Of a DNA stretch of 64,000 bases, positions 17,841 to 25,833 are shown piece by piece; positions within the stretch are counted from its first letter, which is position 1; every line of letters starts with the position of its first letter. This stretch comes from Peribacillus muralis (GTDB lineage: Bacteria > Bacillota > Bacilli > Bacillales > DSM-1321): the NCBI RefSeq assembly GCF_001645685.2, contig NZ_CP017080.1, positions 3,711,051-3,775,050 of the forward strand, in the 5' to 3' direction. A program made the translations under genes and the position numbers. The notes below the pieces were generated by a model. The model was not told the origin of the DNA, searched no databases, and saw only the letters and a program-made list of their open reading frames with translations.

Positions 17841-19439
17841 TTACCCTCCTCTCCGTTGTTTAGGCAGATACACCGTGAATATCGTGTTTCCGTCCTCGCT
17901 TTGGACTTCGATGATGCCTTCCAGCTCTTTTACGACCTGATCGGCATTCGCAAGTCCATACCCACTCGGGCTTCCATTATTTTTCGAGGTGAAGCCCCGA
18001 TCGAAAATAAAGGAAATATCCTGTTCAGGTATTCCTTTTCCATTGTCACTCACTTCGAATACCAGATCATTCCCAATATCGGTCGCGAAGAATTTCACGA
18101 GCGGCTCGTCCATGCCGGAAACCGCTTCAAGCGCATTATCGATGATATTGCCTACTATTAAAGTAAGCTGAGACAATTTTATATGATCGGGCAGCTTCTC
18201 CAAGTAACTTTGCGAATCTATTTCGAAGCTGATTTTCTTCTCCGATGCTTTCCCGATCTTGCCTAGTAACAGGGCTTGTACCTTCGTATCCTTAATTTGT
18301 TCGAATACGACCCGGTTCAAGGAATGCAACTCGGATGTTTCGCTTTGAATCATATCTATCGCTTCATCATATTCCCCTAATTGTAGCAATCCTGATAGAA
18401 CATATAACTTATTGGTGAATTCATGGGTTTGGGCCCGTAAATCCTCTGAATGCATCTTCACTTCCGATAAGGTATTGACCATTTCCTCAATTTCCGTTCG
18501 ATCCCGAAACGAAGCGACAACACCGCTTACACCCTCACTATCGAATATCGGCGTACAATTCACGATAATCGATTTATCTTTCCAGGAAATTTCTTTATCC
18601 GCCTGTGGCTCCCCAGACCTTAGCACTTCAAATAAATACTTTGACGGAAATAGTCCATCCACATTCAAATGGCGAACGGATTCCTTAATATCAAGCAACT
18701 TTTTGGCTGGCTGATTCATCGAGGTGATCAGGCCATTTTGGTCAATGGCGAGAATTCCTTCCTTGACCGACTGAAGCACAGCATTTTTTTCTTTATATAA
18801 ATTGGCGATTTCAAATGGTTCAAGACCTAACGTATCTCTACGTATGCTTCTAGCAAGCATGTAACTGCCAATGATCGAAATCATGATCGCCAATAAAGAA
18901 ATAAGCATTTCTTTGGAAAGATCCTTGAAAATCTGCGCGCGAACATCTTCGACCAAAAAACCGACCGATACGATCCCAATGATTTTCCCTTCCTTATTGA
19001 AAATCGGCGATTTCCCCCGAATCGAAAGACCAAGTGAGCCCGCTGCCTCGGAAACATAATATTCACCATCGCGGATGGCCCTGCTATTATCGCCGCCCTT
19101 CATCCGCTTCCCAATTTCAGATATCAACGGATGGGAATAGCGCATTTCTTTATCATTCCCCACAACAATGAACTCCGCCCCTGTTTCCCTGCGGATCCTT
19201 TCGACAACCGGCTGGATGATACTTGCCGGTTCATCCGTCTCAAAAGCCTCCGTGACGGTAGGCATGAAGCTGATCGTTTTAGAAAGCTCCAAAGCCAATT
19301 GGCCCTTATCCTTCGCGATTTGCCTTCCTTCCATATATGAAAAAGAGATCGCCAATAAAAGTATCAAAAAAAGGCTCAACGATAAAACTAACCCGAGAAT
19401 CTTGGTCTCCAGTGATACTTTCCTCATATTCAACCGCAT
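17841..19439 (-). CDS. citS: Sensor histidine kinase CitS (CitA/DcuS family)
   Basis: Membrane sensor of 532 residues: one N-terminal helix (about 8-30), an extracellular PAS-like domain (about 35-165, with the DKEMRYSHPLISEIGKRM ligand region), a second helix (about 173-195), a cytoplasmic PAS domain (near 215-325) and a kinase core. The phospho-acceptor region is DLRAQTHEFTNKLYVLSGLLQLG, and the ATP site has NIIDNALEAV and DNGKGIP. This is the CitA/DcuS fold that senses citrate or C4-dicarboxylates outside the cell. The exact start is uncertain: ATG, TTG and ATG lie within five codons after AGGGG. It is coupled to the regulator downstream. Confidence 0.9.
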   Translation of the reverse strand: MRLNMRKVSLETKILGLVLSLSLFLILLLAISFSYMEGRQIAKDKGQLALELSKTISFMPTVTEAFETDEPASIIQPVVERIRRETGAEFIVVGNDKEMRYSHPLISEIGKRMKGGDNSRAIRDGEYYVSEAAGSLGLSIRGKSPIFNKEGKIIGIVSVGFLVEDVRAQIFKDLSKEMLISLLAIMISIIGSYMLARSIRRDTLGLEPFEIANLYKEKNAVLQSVKEGILAIDQNGLITSMNQPAKKLLDIKESVRHLNVDGLFPSKYLFEVLRSGEPQADKEISWKDKSIIVNCTPIFDSEGVSGVVASFRDRTEIEEMVNTLSEVKMHSEDLRAQTHEFTNKLYVLSGLLQLGEYDEAIDMIQSETSELHSLNRVVFEQIKDTKVQALLLGKIGKASEKKISFEIDSQSYLEKLPDHIKLSQLTLIVGNIIDNALEAVSGMDEPLVKFFATDIGNDLVFEVSDNGKGIPEQDISFIFDRGFTSKNNGSPSGYGLANADQVVKELEGIIEVQSEDGNTIFTVYLPKQRRGG

Positions 19440-19580
19440 CCCCTATTTTCACATTCTTTCATTCTATTATATTGCAGCATAATGATTTTACCATTTCTAT
19501 TAAATTTTGAACATTATGATTCATAGGATGAACCCCAGTATCTCATGGTATAATTAACAAAAAAGAAGGTGATTTCTTTC

Positions 19581-19925
19581 TTGAATCGCATGTATTTAAT
19601 CGTGATTACCTTTATGCTTGTTTACGACTTTTTCCCAAACACTCTTCCTACTATCGTTTTGCCGAAAATAATTCTTGGCCTTTTGATCGGCTTTTATCTC
19701 AGTCTTCTCTTCAAAAAAAATCGACATGCTGATGATAGAGCGAAGTTCAAAGAGCAAGTGATTTCCATCTTGTACCTCCTTTTCCTAATCGGCTTGCTCA
19801 CCGCTCTAGGTGGAAAATCATCAGTAGGCATTTCCTTCAATAACGCTTTCCTATGGGTTGTCCTGCTTTTATCGGTCTTCCCGATTTATTCGAATTGGAG
19901 AAAAGCAAAAAAAGAGTTCCCATGA
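19581..19925 (+). CDS. Small integral membrane protein of unknown function
   Basis: About 114 residues with four hydrophobic segments (near 3-20, 25-42, 60-78 and 88-105) separated by short basic loops such as KKNRHADDRAKFKEQ. AAGGTGAT lies about 8 nt before a TTG codon, so translation probably starts MNRMYLIVI rather than at the GTG inside the ribosome binding site. I do not recognise the family. It is single, convergent with the next gene, and divergent from citS. Confidence 0.65.
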   Translation: MNRMYLIVITFMLVYDFFPNTLPTIVLPKIILGLLIGFYLSLLFKKNRHADDRAKFKEQVISILYLLFLIGLLTALGGKSSVGISFNNAFLWVVLLLSVFPIYSNWRKAKKEFP

Positions 19926-19948
19926 CGGCAACCCCTTTAAGCCTTTTT

Positions 19949-20332
19949 TCAAAAACAGGTAAAAGATCTAATTTGTCTTGTATCGATTCCAAAAAACGTC
20001 CAAAATCTCCCATTCCACCTGAAGCCTGCCACAGATCGCGGACCGACGAATATTGGGTAATACCAAAAACTCCCCCCATTATTTAACCAAATGAACGTAT
20101 TCCTGAATAAGCAAAACGAAATCGCCCCAGGATCTACAGCAAATGTTGAAGCTTGTTGCTGCTGCGGGATAAACGATGGCGGGGGGGCTGTCGGTGCTTG
20201 CGAATACGGAGACTGTCCCGGTTGACCCGGAAATTGCGGCCCGCCCGGAAAGCCTGGGAAACCAGGTAGTTCAGGAAACACTCGATCTTGATACGATTGA
20301 TCTTCATAATGATACGTCGGATACACATACAT
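19949..20332 (-). CDS. Proline/glycine-rich hypothetical protein with aromatic C-terminus
   Basis: About 127 residues. The N-terminal half is low-complexity, rich in Pro, Gly, Gln and Tyr (ELPGFPGFPGGPQFPGQPGQ), and continues to a QQQQ run. The C-terminal 55 residues are aromatic and compact, with NTFIWLNNGGSFWYYPIFVG and GFRWNGRFWTFFG. No signal peptide or membrane helix is seen. GGGGTGA fits MYVYPTYHY as the start. Such architecture is common among Bacillus surface and spore-layer proteins, but no function can be assigned. The gene lies directly downstream of the first intergenic repeat array. Confidence 0.65.
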   Translation of the reverse strand: MYVYPTYHYEDQSYQDRVFPELPGFPGFPGGPQFPGQPGQSPYSQAPTAPPPSFIPQQQQASTFAVDPGAISFCLFRNTFIWLNNGGSFWYYPIFVGPRSVAGFRWNGRFWTFFGIDTRQIRSFTCF

Positions 20333-20422
20333 GGTCATTCACCCCTATCTGATTGAATGATATAACGTATGATATATCAACCGAGATTGTATGGGCACTT
20401 AATGAAGAATCCGTAAATGGAG

Positions 20423-20597
20423 AGAAATCGACGTTTTGGCTGATTTATCTACGAATTTTGAGATTTATCTACGTTTTACGCTGATTTATCTGCGAATTTG
20501 GAAATATATCGACGTTTTACGCTATTTTATCTGCGAATTTGGAAATATATCGACGTTTTACGCTATTTTATCTGCGAATTTTTGTATCATTTCGATT
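20423..20597 (+). repeat. Intergenic 20-21 bp repeat array, locus 1
   Basis: About eight units in which two types alternate: GATTTATCTACGAATTTTGA (20 bp) and AATATATCGACGTTTTACGCT (21 bp), giving a higher-order period of 41 bp (copies start at 20471, 20512 and 20553). It fills the space between the 3' end of alkA and the 5' end of the proline-rich gene, both on the minus strand. The units read with the TTTA...AATTTTG polarity opposite to transcription. There is no inverted repeat, ribosome binding site or open frame of note. See loci 2-4. Confidence 0.8.
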
Positions 20598-20599
20598 TT

Positions 20600-21508
20600 T
20601 CAATAAAGCAGTCTCCATAAATAGAATGTTGCGTAGGACTCCCACTCAGACCAGGCTTGCGACCATGTTTGGATTTCCGTTTTTGTAGGTTTTACTTCCA
20701 TTTGGAGGACCAGCTTGATGGAATTATGCAGGCCGACGTCATCGATAGGAAATGCAGCTGGAAACCGCAAGCATCTCATGAGTACATAATTCGCCGTCCA
20801 TGGACCAATTCCGCGTATTTTCGTAAGCATTTTTTCGGCTGCCTTTACATCATTTGCTAGCAGCAGCTTTTCTTTCGTAAGTTCACCTTTCGCCATCAGT
20901 TGGGCCACATCAATTAAGTACTCACATTTCTTCACGGTCATCCTCATGACGGAAAGATCTTCTACCGTTAATCCCGCTATCGATTCAGGCGTCGGAAATA
21001 GCCAATAATCCTTCCCCTCATATTCAATCCGTTCGCCGAATGCTTCAACTAGCCTCCGCTTCAATGTATAAGCATACGTCAAGTTAATCTGCTGTCCGAG
21101 AATTCCCCAGGCAATAGCTTCAAATAAATCCGGGATGCCCATGTTCCTTAAACCGAAGAATAAATGGACTGGCTTTTGCAATAAAGGGTCGTTTTTAGCA
21201 AGCTCGTAAAATGGCAGAAGATTTGTGTCTAGATCGAACCAGGTACGAATGTATGTGGAAACAGCATCCAAAACAGGCTTGTCGATTGGTGCTGACCGGC
21301 CTGGAATTCGAACGTGCAGCTCCGTTTCATTCGTCGCACTGATTTCCACTAAAAGTTTCTCGTTTTCGAAAGCCAAGGCACGATAGATCTTTTGATCGAT
21401 AATATTGAATAAGCATTCATTGGAGGATCTCGATAGGTATTTAAGATTTTCCGTAAAGCGAAATTCATTCGGTGCCTGGATGGTCCATTCATGACAGGTC
21501 TTATTCAT
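20600..21508 (-). CDS. alkA: DNA-3-methyladenine glycosylase II (HhH-GPD)
   Basis: Excises alkylated purines in base excision repair. The 302 residues comprise an N-terminal AlkA-type domain and the HhH-GPD core. The helix-hairpin-helix is TKIRGIGPWTANYVLMR (about 229-245) and the catalytic Asp is in FPIDDVGL (256/257). It stands next to adaA and ogt, which are transcribed divergently, so the three form a local alkylation-damage cluster. No Ada-box was identified with confidence in front of it. Confidence 0.9.
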   Translation of the reverse strand: MNKTCHEWTIQAPNEFRFTENLKYLSRSSNECLFNIIDQKIYRALAFENEKLLVEISATNETELHVRIPGRSAPIDKPVLDAVSTYIRTWFDLDTNLLPFYELAKNDPLLQKPVHLFFGLRNMGIPDLFEAIAWGILGQQINLTYAYTLKRRLVEAFGERIEYEGKDYWLFPTPESIAGLTVEDLSVMRMTVKKCEYLIDVAQLMAKGELTKEKLLLANDVKAAEKMLTKIRGIGPWTANYVLMRCLRFPAAFPIDDVGLHNSIKLVLQMEVKPTKTEIQTWSQAWSEWESYATFYLWRLLY

Positions 21509-21531
21509 TCATACTCCTCCTTGTTCAGAAC

Positions 21532-21767
21532 TTAATAATAAACTTCCGAAACATAACATAACTCCCATCCCCGATCATGAAGCATATCGATCGTTGTCCA
21601 TCGAAATATCGCCACCATTTCCTTACCATAAACCTTCGTTTCTTCCAGTGTATATCCGAACTCTTGAATATCAATATCTTTTGCTGAACATTTCCTTCCG
21701 CTAATTGCACAGATGCAGCAATGTCTTCATTTCCACAAATAAAATAAAAAAGCCTTTCATCATTCAA
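21532..21767 (-). pseudogene. Small hypothetical gene broken by a one-base frameshift
   Basis: The first frame (TTG start) reads MNDERLFYFICGNEDIAASV and continues to EGNVQQK. After an AAAA run the sensible reading moves to another frame and continues DIDIQEFGYTLEETKVYG, ending WELCYVSEVYY and TAA at 21532. Adding one A to the run joins the halves into a protein of about 79 residues. Without it, the first frame runs on into basic nonsense to a TGA within the gap before alkA. No strong ribosome binding site is visible. It could be a real lesion, a sequencing error or slippage at the A tract. I do not recognise the family. Confidence 0.45.
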
Positions 21768-21858
21768 ATATAACCAAATTTAATTACGTTATCTTGCTTT
21801 TATATTATCGTCTTGTTTGCACCTCTTCACTTTCTTGTATACTAAAGGAGAGGTGAGC

Positions 21859-22437
21859 ATGGTGCATCCGAACATTCCTAAAGATTATTGGAAGGCCATC
21901 GAAGATTGTGATGAAGCGTATGATGATCATTTTTTATATGGAGTGAAGACAACAGGCATTTTTTGCAGGCCCTCCTGCAAATCCCGGGTGCCGAATAAGG
22001 AAAACGTGAAGATTTTCAAAAATGCCAGTATGGCTCTGGAGGAGGATTTCCGGCCGTGTAAACGATGTAAACCGGAAGGACTGAATCTGCCGATAGAGGA
22101 ATGGATTGAACATATAGCCGAATGGCTCGACAAACATTTCTGTGAGCCTCTCACATTGAACAAAATCGCCGATATTTCCCATGGAAGTCCCTATCATTTA
22201 CAACGATCCTTCAAGCGTGTGATGGGGATGACGCCCAATGAATACGTTCAGCGCCTCCGAATTGAAAAAGCATGCAGCCTTCTCGAAAGCTCCGGGCAGC
22301 CTGTGGCAGAAATAGGCTTGGCCGTAGGTTTCTCCAGCGTTCCTTATTTCATGACATTATTCAAAAAGAAGATGGGCATTACACCAATGGCCTATCGCAA
22401 AAATAACAGTAAAAAAGCAAAAAAGGAGCGTGAATAA
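21859..22437 (+). CDS. adaA: Methylphosphotriester-DNA methyltransferase/activator AdaA
   Basis: Repairs methylphosphotriesters by transferring the methyl group to a cysteine, then activates the adaptive response. The Ada zinc domain has Cys 36, Cys 40, Cys 67 and Cys 70 (FCRPSC and PCKRC). The AraC-type HTH follows (about 90-190), with ISHGSPYHLQRSFKRVMGMTP. GGAGAGGTGAGC precedes the ATG that gives MVHPNIPKDY. The separate ogt-type gene starts 1 nt after it, so the pair is the Bacillus adaA-adaB arrangement and likely autoinduces. Confidence 0.94.
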   Translation: MVHPNIPKDYWKAIEDCDEAYDDHFLYGVKTTGIFCRPSCKSRVPNKENVKIFKNASMALEEDFRPCKRCKPEGLNLPIEEWIEHIAEWLDKHFCEPLTLNKIADISHGSPYHLQRSFKRVMGMTPNEYVQRLRIEKACSLLESSGQPVAEIGLAVGFSSVPYFMTLFKKKMGITPMAYRKNNSKKAKKERE

Positions 22438-22438
22438 G

Positions 22439-22963
22439 ATGCACAACGTTGACTGGTCTGTCCTCCGGTATGAGGGTGGGTTATTATATATCGCCAAGAC
22501 GGAGAACGGACTCTGCTATGTAGGTTCACCGGGCCAATCAGATCAGGACCTGTTCGCATGGATACAGAAACGCTTCCCCAAGGCCAAGCTTGCCGAAAAT
22601 CCAGAAGCATTAAAACCTTATATTCAAGAATTGCAAGAATATTTCAATGGAGCACGGCAAACCTTCTCATTTCCTGCAGATGTAAGCGGAACTCCCTTTC
22701 AACAAGAAATTTGGGCGGCATTGAAGCAAATCCCTTATGGTACGACTTGTTCCTACTCCGATATTGCTGATCTCATCAAAAGACCAACAGCCGTAAGGGC
22801 GGTCGGCACGGCCATCGGCGCCAATCCTGTATTGATCACGGTGCCCTGCCATCGGGTCATCGGAAAGAATGGCGCCATTACCGGTTACCGCGGCGGTACG
22901 GAGATGAAACAATATTTACTTCAACTGGAAGCAAAAAATCGAGAAAATGATTTCCCTGACTAA
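22439..22963 (+). CDS. ogt: Methylated-DNA-[protein]-cysteine S-methyltransferase (AdaB/Ogt)
   Basis: Suicide repair enzyme for O6-methylguanine. The acceptor cysteine is Cys 137 in the invariant PCHRVIG motif. The winged HTH upstream has GTPFQQEIWAALKQIPYGTTCSYSDIA, with the Arg finger in RAVGTAIGANP. The 174 residues match the usual length. AAAGGAG lies 10 nt before the ATG; a GTG nine bases earlier is too close to it. Part of the adaA-ogt operon, ended by a hairpin at 22963-22994. Confidence 0.95.
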   Translation: MHNVDWSVLRYEGGLLYIAKTENGLCYVGSPGQSDQDLFAWIQKRFPKAKLAENPEALKPYIQELQEYFNGARQTFSFPADVSGTPFQQEIWAALKQIPYGTTCSYSDIADLIKRPTAVRAVGTAIGANPVLITVPCHRVIGKNGAITGYRGGTEMKQYLLQLEAKNRENDFPD

Positions 22964-22994
22964 AGAAAGCATCCGATCATCCGGATGCTTTCTT
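22963..22994 (+). terminator. Terminator after adaA-ogt
   Basis: A 13-bp stem, AAGAAAGCATCCG with CGGATGCTTTCTT, and a 6-nt loop, starting at the ogt stop codon. It may also serve the convergent DUF2690 gene. Confidence 0.75.
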
Positions 22995-23008
22995 GCCGCT
23001 TGCTGCCC

Positions 23009-23485
23009 CTAAAACCAGATGGTCACCGCTTTATTATATGCATCGCTATTGGGGATCGCATGTATTCCTTGGGCCTGAGCTTTTCTTGGATCCAAGCCAT
23101 AGACCATCGGTGTATAGCACGATGTCTGGCCCTTGTTGACAACGCCGTTCCCTTCGGAGCTTTCGCACGTGTAGGCCTTCCCATCCGTACTGCGGACGAT
23201 TCTGGCATCCGCTTCATGATTATAGACAGCTGGACGGGTGACAGTGACCTTCGCCCAGGCGGTCTTACAAGTTGTGCTGAACTTCAATTCTACGTACGAA
23301 ACGGAATCAATCCATACTTTATCCTTCGTTACCGCCGTGTTTGCGCACCCATTATAGTTAGGGCTCTTTCCATCATAATTATGCGTTTCTGCCAAAGCTT
23401 GTTCATTACCGATGACCATGAAATCGAGAAAAAACAGGGAAAATGTCATCAGGAGTGATAAACCGATCATTTTACATATACTCAA
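23009..23485 (-). CDS. Secreted DUF2690 protein, copy 2
   Basis: About 158 residues with a signal peptide (hydrophobic core LSLLMTFSLFFLDFMV, cleavage probably after ALA before ETHNYDGKSP). The mature part is the DUF2690 domain: NYDGKSPNYNGC, the KFSTTCKTAWAKVTV core, and the late CYTPMVYGLDPRKAQAQG motif. Four cysteines are conserved with the neighbouring copy and probably form two disulfides. AAAGGA fits a TTG three codons after the first ATG better, so I use it. Function is not known for the family. Tandem paralogue of 23517-23978. Confidence 0.8.
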   Translation of the reverse strand: MSICKMIGLSLLMTFSLFFLDFMVIGNEQALAETHNYDGKSPNYNGCANTAVTKDKVWIDSVSYVELKFSTTCKTAWAKVTVTRPAVYNHEADARIVRSTDGKAYTCESSEGNGVVNKGQTSCYTPMVYGLDPRKAQAQGIHAIPNSDAYNKAVTIWF

Positions 23486-23516
23486 TGCATTCATCCTTTC
23501 TTCGAATCAAGTATCC

Positions 23517-23978
23517 TTAATACCAGCCTGTTTCACCGGCTGTATATGGCCAATAACCGACCGCTTTCGCTTTTCGCGGATCTAAATCATATACCATGGG
23601 GGTATAGCATGTCGTTTGACCTTTATTGATCTCACCATTTCCTCCGGGAGAAGCACAGCTATATTGCTTATTATCGGTGCTGCGGACAACCAATGCAGTT
23701 GCTTCGCCATCCGATTTTGCAGGCCTGCTTAATGTGATTTTCGCCCATGCCGTTTTACAGGTGTTGCTGAATTTCAGCTCCAAATCGGCAGTGGCGCCAT
23801 TCGCATTGATCTTCACAGACTTCTTGGTCACGGCACTATCGGCACAATCATTATAGTAAGGACTTTTTCCATCATAGTTGTGGGTTTCTGCTGACGCCCT
23901 GCCGGAAAAAGAATCCAGTGAGCCGAAAGCGACTAAGAAAGCGGCTAAAAACGAAAAACATACAACCATCTTTTTCAT
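23517..23978 (-). CDS. Secreted DUF2690 protein, copy 1
   Basis: About 153 residues with a signal peptide (core CFSFLAAFLVAFGSL, likely cleavage at ASA before ETHNYDGKSP). The domain is the same as in the downstream copy, with NYDGKSPYYNDC, FSNTCKTAWAKITLSRP and CYTPMVYDLDPRKAKAVG. The ATG at 23990 touches the AAAGGGG site, so MKKMVVCFS four codons later is the likelier start. The pair arose by tandem duplication and has since diverged in the loops and C-termini. No operon partner other than the paralogue is seen. Confidence 0.8.
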   Translation of the reverse strand: MKKMVVCFSFLAAFLVAFGSLDSFSGRASAETHNYDGKSPYYNDCADSAVTKKSVKINANGATADLELKFSNTCKTAWAKITLSRPAKSDGEATALVVRSTDNKQYSCASPGGNGEINKGQTTCYTPMVYDLDPRKAKAVGYWPYTAGETGWY

Positions 23979-24264
23979 TGTTTCACTCATCCCCTTTACA
24001 AATTTTCTACACTGTCCATCTTACGATTTTGTCATATTTTTACAAGTGATAAATTCCCTAATTAAGGAAATTAGATTACGATGGTTAGTCCAGCCTAGTA
24101 TGTACCGGGTTTTCCGCGATTTCACTCAAGAGACAACCTATATATTCCCATGAGGAATTCAGTGCAAAAAGGCGAACAAAAGGAAATGCACCAGAGAAAA
24201 CAAGCCATTAGACCATCACTTCGAGGTATTACTGTCAGGCCATTGTACTCACATGCACGAATAA
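23979..24264. other. Intergenic stretch without a recognisable gene
   Basis: Upstream of the DUF2690 pair. It should hold their promoter, but I find no convincing -35/-10 pair. Six-frame reading gives only short frames. Confidence 0.4.
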
Positions 24265-24292
24265 AAGCTCCGTCAAAGTTTTGACGGAGCTT
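24265..24292 (-). terminator. Strong hairpin with A/T flanks
   Basis: A perfect 13-bp stem, AAGCTCCGTCAAA with TTTGACGGAGCTT, and a 2-nt loop. The tail is TTTTATT on the minus strand and CATTTTTG on the plus strand. It lies just downstream of the decayed frame at 24339-24539 and of the 24.6-kb gene, which it may terminate. Confidence 0.7.
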
Positions 24293-24338
24293 CATTTTTG
24301 TATCTGTTGCCTTCCATGATCAGCTTAATGATGCTTTC

Positions 24339-24539
24339 TTAATAGGAATTGTCATGCTGCACAAATTCGAACGAGGCATTGGGTGACTATGGATTTGACT
24401 CATCAAACCCGTCGCATACTGTTTCGCGAGCGAGCAACGATGTTGAAGCTATAAGTAATCCAAGCCAGCTTCCTTACGAACGAATTAACATTGGAAAGCC
24501 TCCTGAAGGTCCAAGCCTATGTATATCTTCAACGCTCAC
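24339..24539 (-). pseudogene. Probable decayed gene with two in-frame stops
   Basis: After GGAAAGGTGA a GTG opens a frame reading SVEDIHRLGPSGGFPMLIRS, stop, GSWLGLLIASTSLLARETVC and onward to a stop after DESNP, then SPNASFEFVQHDNSY and a stop. One phase stays protein-like through two stops. The opposite strand also has an 80-codon frame across the same DNA. I do not recognise either reading. A structured RNA is an alternative. Confidence 0.3.
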
Positions 24540-24556
24540 TCACCTTTCCACAATAT

Positions 24557-24823
24557 TCATCCTTTTTCTTTTCGCCAGTTTTTCGGGTTAAGATAACTTT
24601 TGTATTTTGCTGCGACTTCCTTGCCGACCAAAAGCGCCCCCGCCCAAAACATGACTTCAGCGAATACGATTGCCCCCGTTATGACCCCGGCCTTGCCCGC
24701 AGCCGATAATGGGGTAAAAGGCGCGATCACCGGAATGATCCAGGTGAGCAGGGATATGATCAAGAAGCCCATTCCTAATTTGTAAAACTTTGATTTCGTT
24801 ACTTCCTTACCTTCTTTATCCAA
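24557..24823 (-). CDS. Transporter suffix domain protein (small, two-helix)
   Basis: An 88-residue membrane protein with two hydrophobic helices: LGMGFLIISLLTWIIPVIAP (about 16-36) and AGVITGAIVFAEVMFWAGALL (about 45-66), ending in WGKE-like GKEVAAKYKSYL. This pattern matches the small proteins called transporter suffix domain proteins, often annotated in Bacilli, whose job is not known. GGAGG eight bases before a TTG sets the start at MDKEGKEVTK. A single gene between the decayed frame and cutC. Confidence 0.65.
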   Translation of the reverse strand: MDKEGKEVTKSKFYKLGMGFLIISLLTWIIPVIAPFTPLSAAGKAGVITGAIVFAEVMFWAGALLVGKEVAAKYKSYLNPKNWRKEKG

Positions 24824-25040
24824 TTAAATAACCTCCGTTATGGTGTTGATCCGTTCATGACCTTGCCTTCCATCCAAGTTTCATTTTCATATAGTCTGTT
24901 TTTATACGTTTGAATGTTCATTTCGTTTCATAATTCATGAAGAAATTTTGATGAGATTGACTTTACGCTTTTTAATGGTTTTAATAATCATATACATACA
25001 GTTGCATGTAAAAGCAGAGCAGGAAAGGAAAATCCAATCC

Positions 25041-25724
25041 ATGTACATTGAATTCATTGCCACGACCATTGAAGATGTTATTTTAATCGAAAAAGCAGGT
25101 GCAGATCGCATCGAGCTGGTCAGTTCTTTAACAGAAGGAGGCGTAACTCCGAGTCACGGTTTGGTTGAAGCTGCCGTCCGTGCTGTAAACATTCCAATCA
25201 ACGTGATGGTAAGGCCGCATAGCCAATCATTTTCTTATTCAGAAGAGGATCTCGCTATCATGAAAAACGATATCCGGACCATACGTTCACTGGGCGCGAA
25301 CGGTGTCGTGTTAGGTGCATTAAATGAAAGAAATGAAATCCACCGAGGATACCTCGAGGAGCTGATAGCGGAATGTGCCGGCTTGGAGATCACGTTTCAC
25401 CGAGCTATCGATGATACGCCTGACCCCGTGCGATCAGCGGAAATATTAGCTCATTATCCTGAAATCACGACGATTTTGACCTCTGGAGGACACGGAGATC
25501 TACCAAGCCGCATACAGACGATCCAGCGAATGAAAGACGTCTGCGGCAATATGGTGATATTGGTAGGAAGCGGGCTGAATAAGGATAACATTCTTTCTAT
25601 ATCTTCGGAACTGAATACGGGCTACTATCATTTCGGTACGGCCGTGCGGAAAAATAACGGTCTCATCGAGGGTGTAGCGTTAGAAAAAGCGCAGGAAATC
25701 GTCAACATGCTAAAAAAAGGCTGA
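25041..25724 (+). CDS. cutC: CutC family protein (copper homeostasis protein homologue)
   Basis: A TIM-barrel protein of 227 residues. The family signature runs GADRIELVSSLTEGGVTPSHGLVE near the N-terminus, then NVMVRPHSQSFSYSEEDL and LTSGGHGDLPSRIQTIQ. The physiological activity of CutC is unclear despite its name. The open frame extends 31 codons upstream, but the family N-terminus (MYIEFIATTIED) and the AGGAAAGG before it place the start here. Followed by a terminator. Confidence 0.9.
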   Translation: MYIEFIATTIEDVILIEKAGADRIELVSSLTEGGVTPSHGLVEAAVRAVNIPINVMVRPHSQSFSYSEEDLAIMKNDIRTIRSLGANGVVLGALNERNEIHRGYLEELIAECAGLEITFHRAIDDTPDPVRSAEILAHYPEITTILTSGGHGDLPSRIQTIQRMKDVCGNMVILVGSGLNKDNILSISSELNTGYYHFGTAVRKNNGLIEGVALEKAQEIVNMLKKG

Positions 25725-25732
25725 CATAGTGG

Positions 25733-25761
25733 AAAAGGGGTCATTTCTTTGATCCCTTTTT
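25733..25761 (+). terminator. Terminator after cutC
   Basis: AAAAGGGGTCA pairs with TGATCCCTTTT (one G-T wobble), followed by TTCATTTG. It starts 8 nt past the cutC stop. Confidence 0.75.
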
Positions 25762-25764
25762 CAT

Positions 25765-25793
25765 TTGACAGTAATCACAAAATCAGGTACATT
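25765..25793 (+). promoter_or_regulatory. Sigma-A promoter of the Rrf2 gene
   Basis: TTGACA (25765-25770) and TACATT (25788-25793) with a 17-bp spacer. The predicted start of transcription falls at or just before the inverted repeat at 25801. Confidence 0.7.
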
Positions 25794-25800
25794 AAATTAT

Positions 25801-25815
25801 AGATAAACTGTATCT
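25801..25815 (+). promoter_or_regulatory. Rrf2 operator, autoregulatory copy
   Basis: AGATA-AACTG-TATCT, an inverted repeat with a 5-nt centre at the start of the transcript. The same AGATA-N5-TATCT pattern recurs in the promoter of the next gene (26403-26417), which is why I call it an operator. Confidence 0.6.
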
Positions 25816-25833
25816 GTAATAGGAGGTTTTTTT

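Noticed and set aside
20423..20597. Possible CRISPR-like array
   Set aside because: Units are 20-21 bp head to tail without unique spacers, and no cas genes are present. The same applies to the other three arrays.
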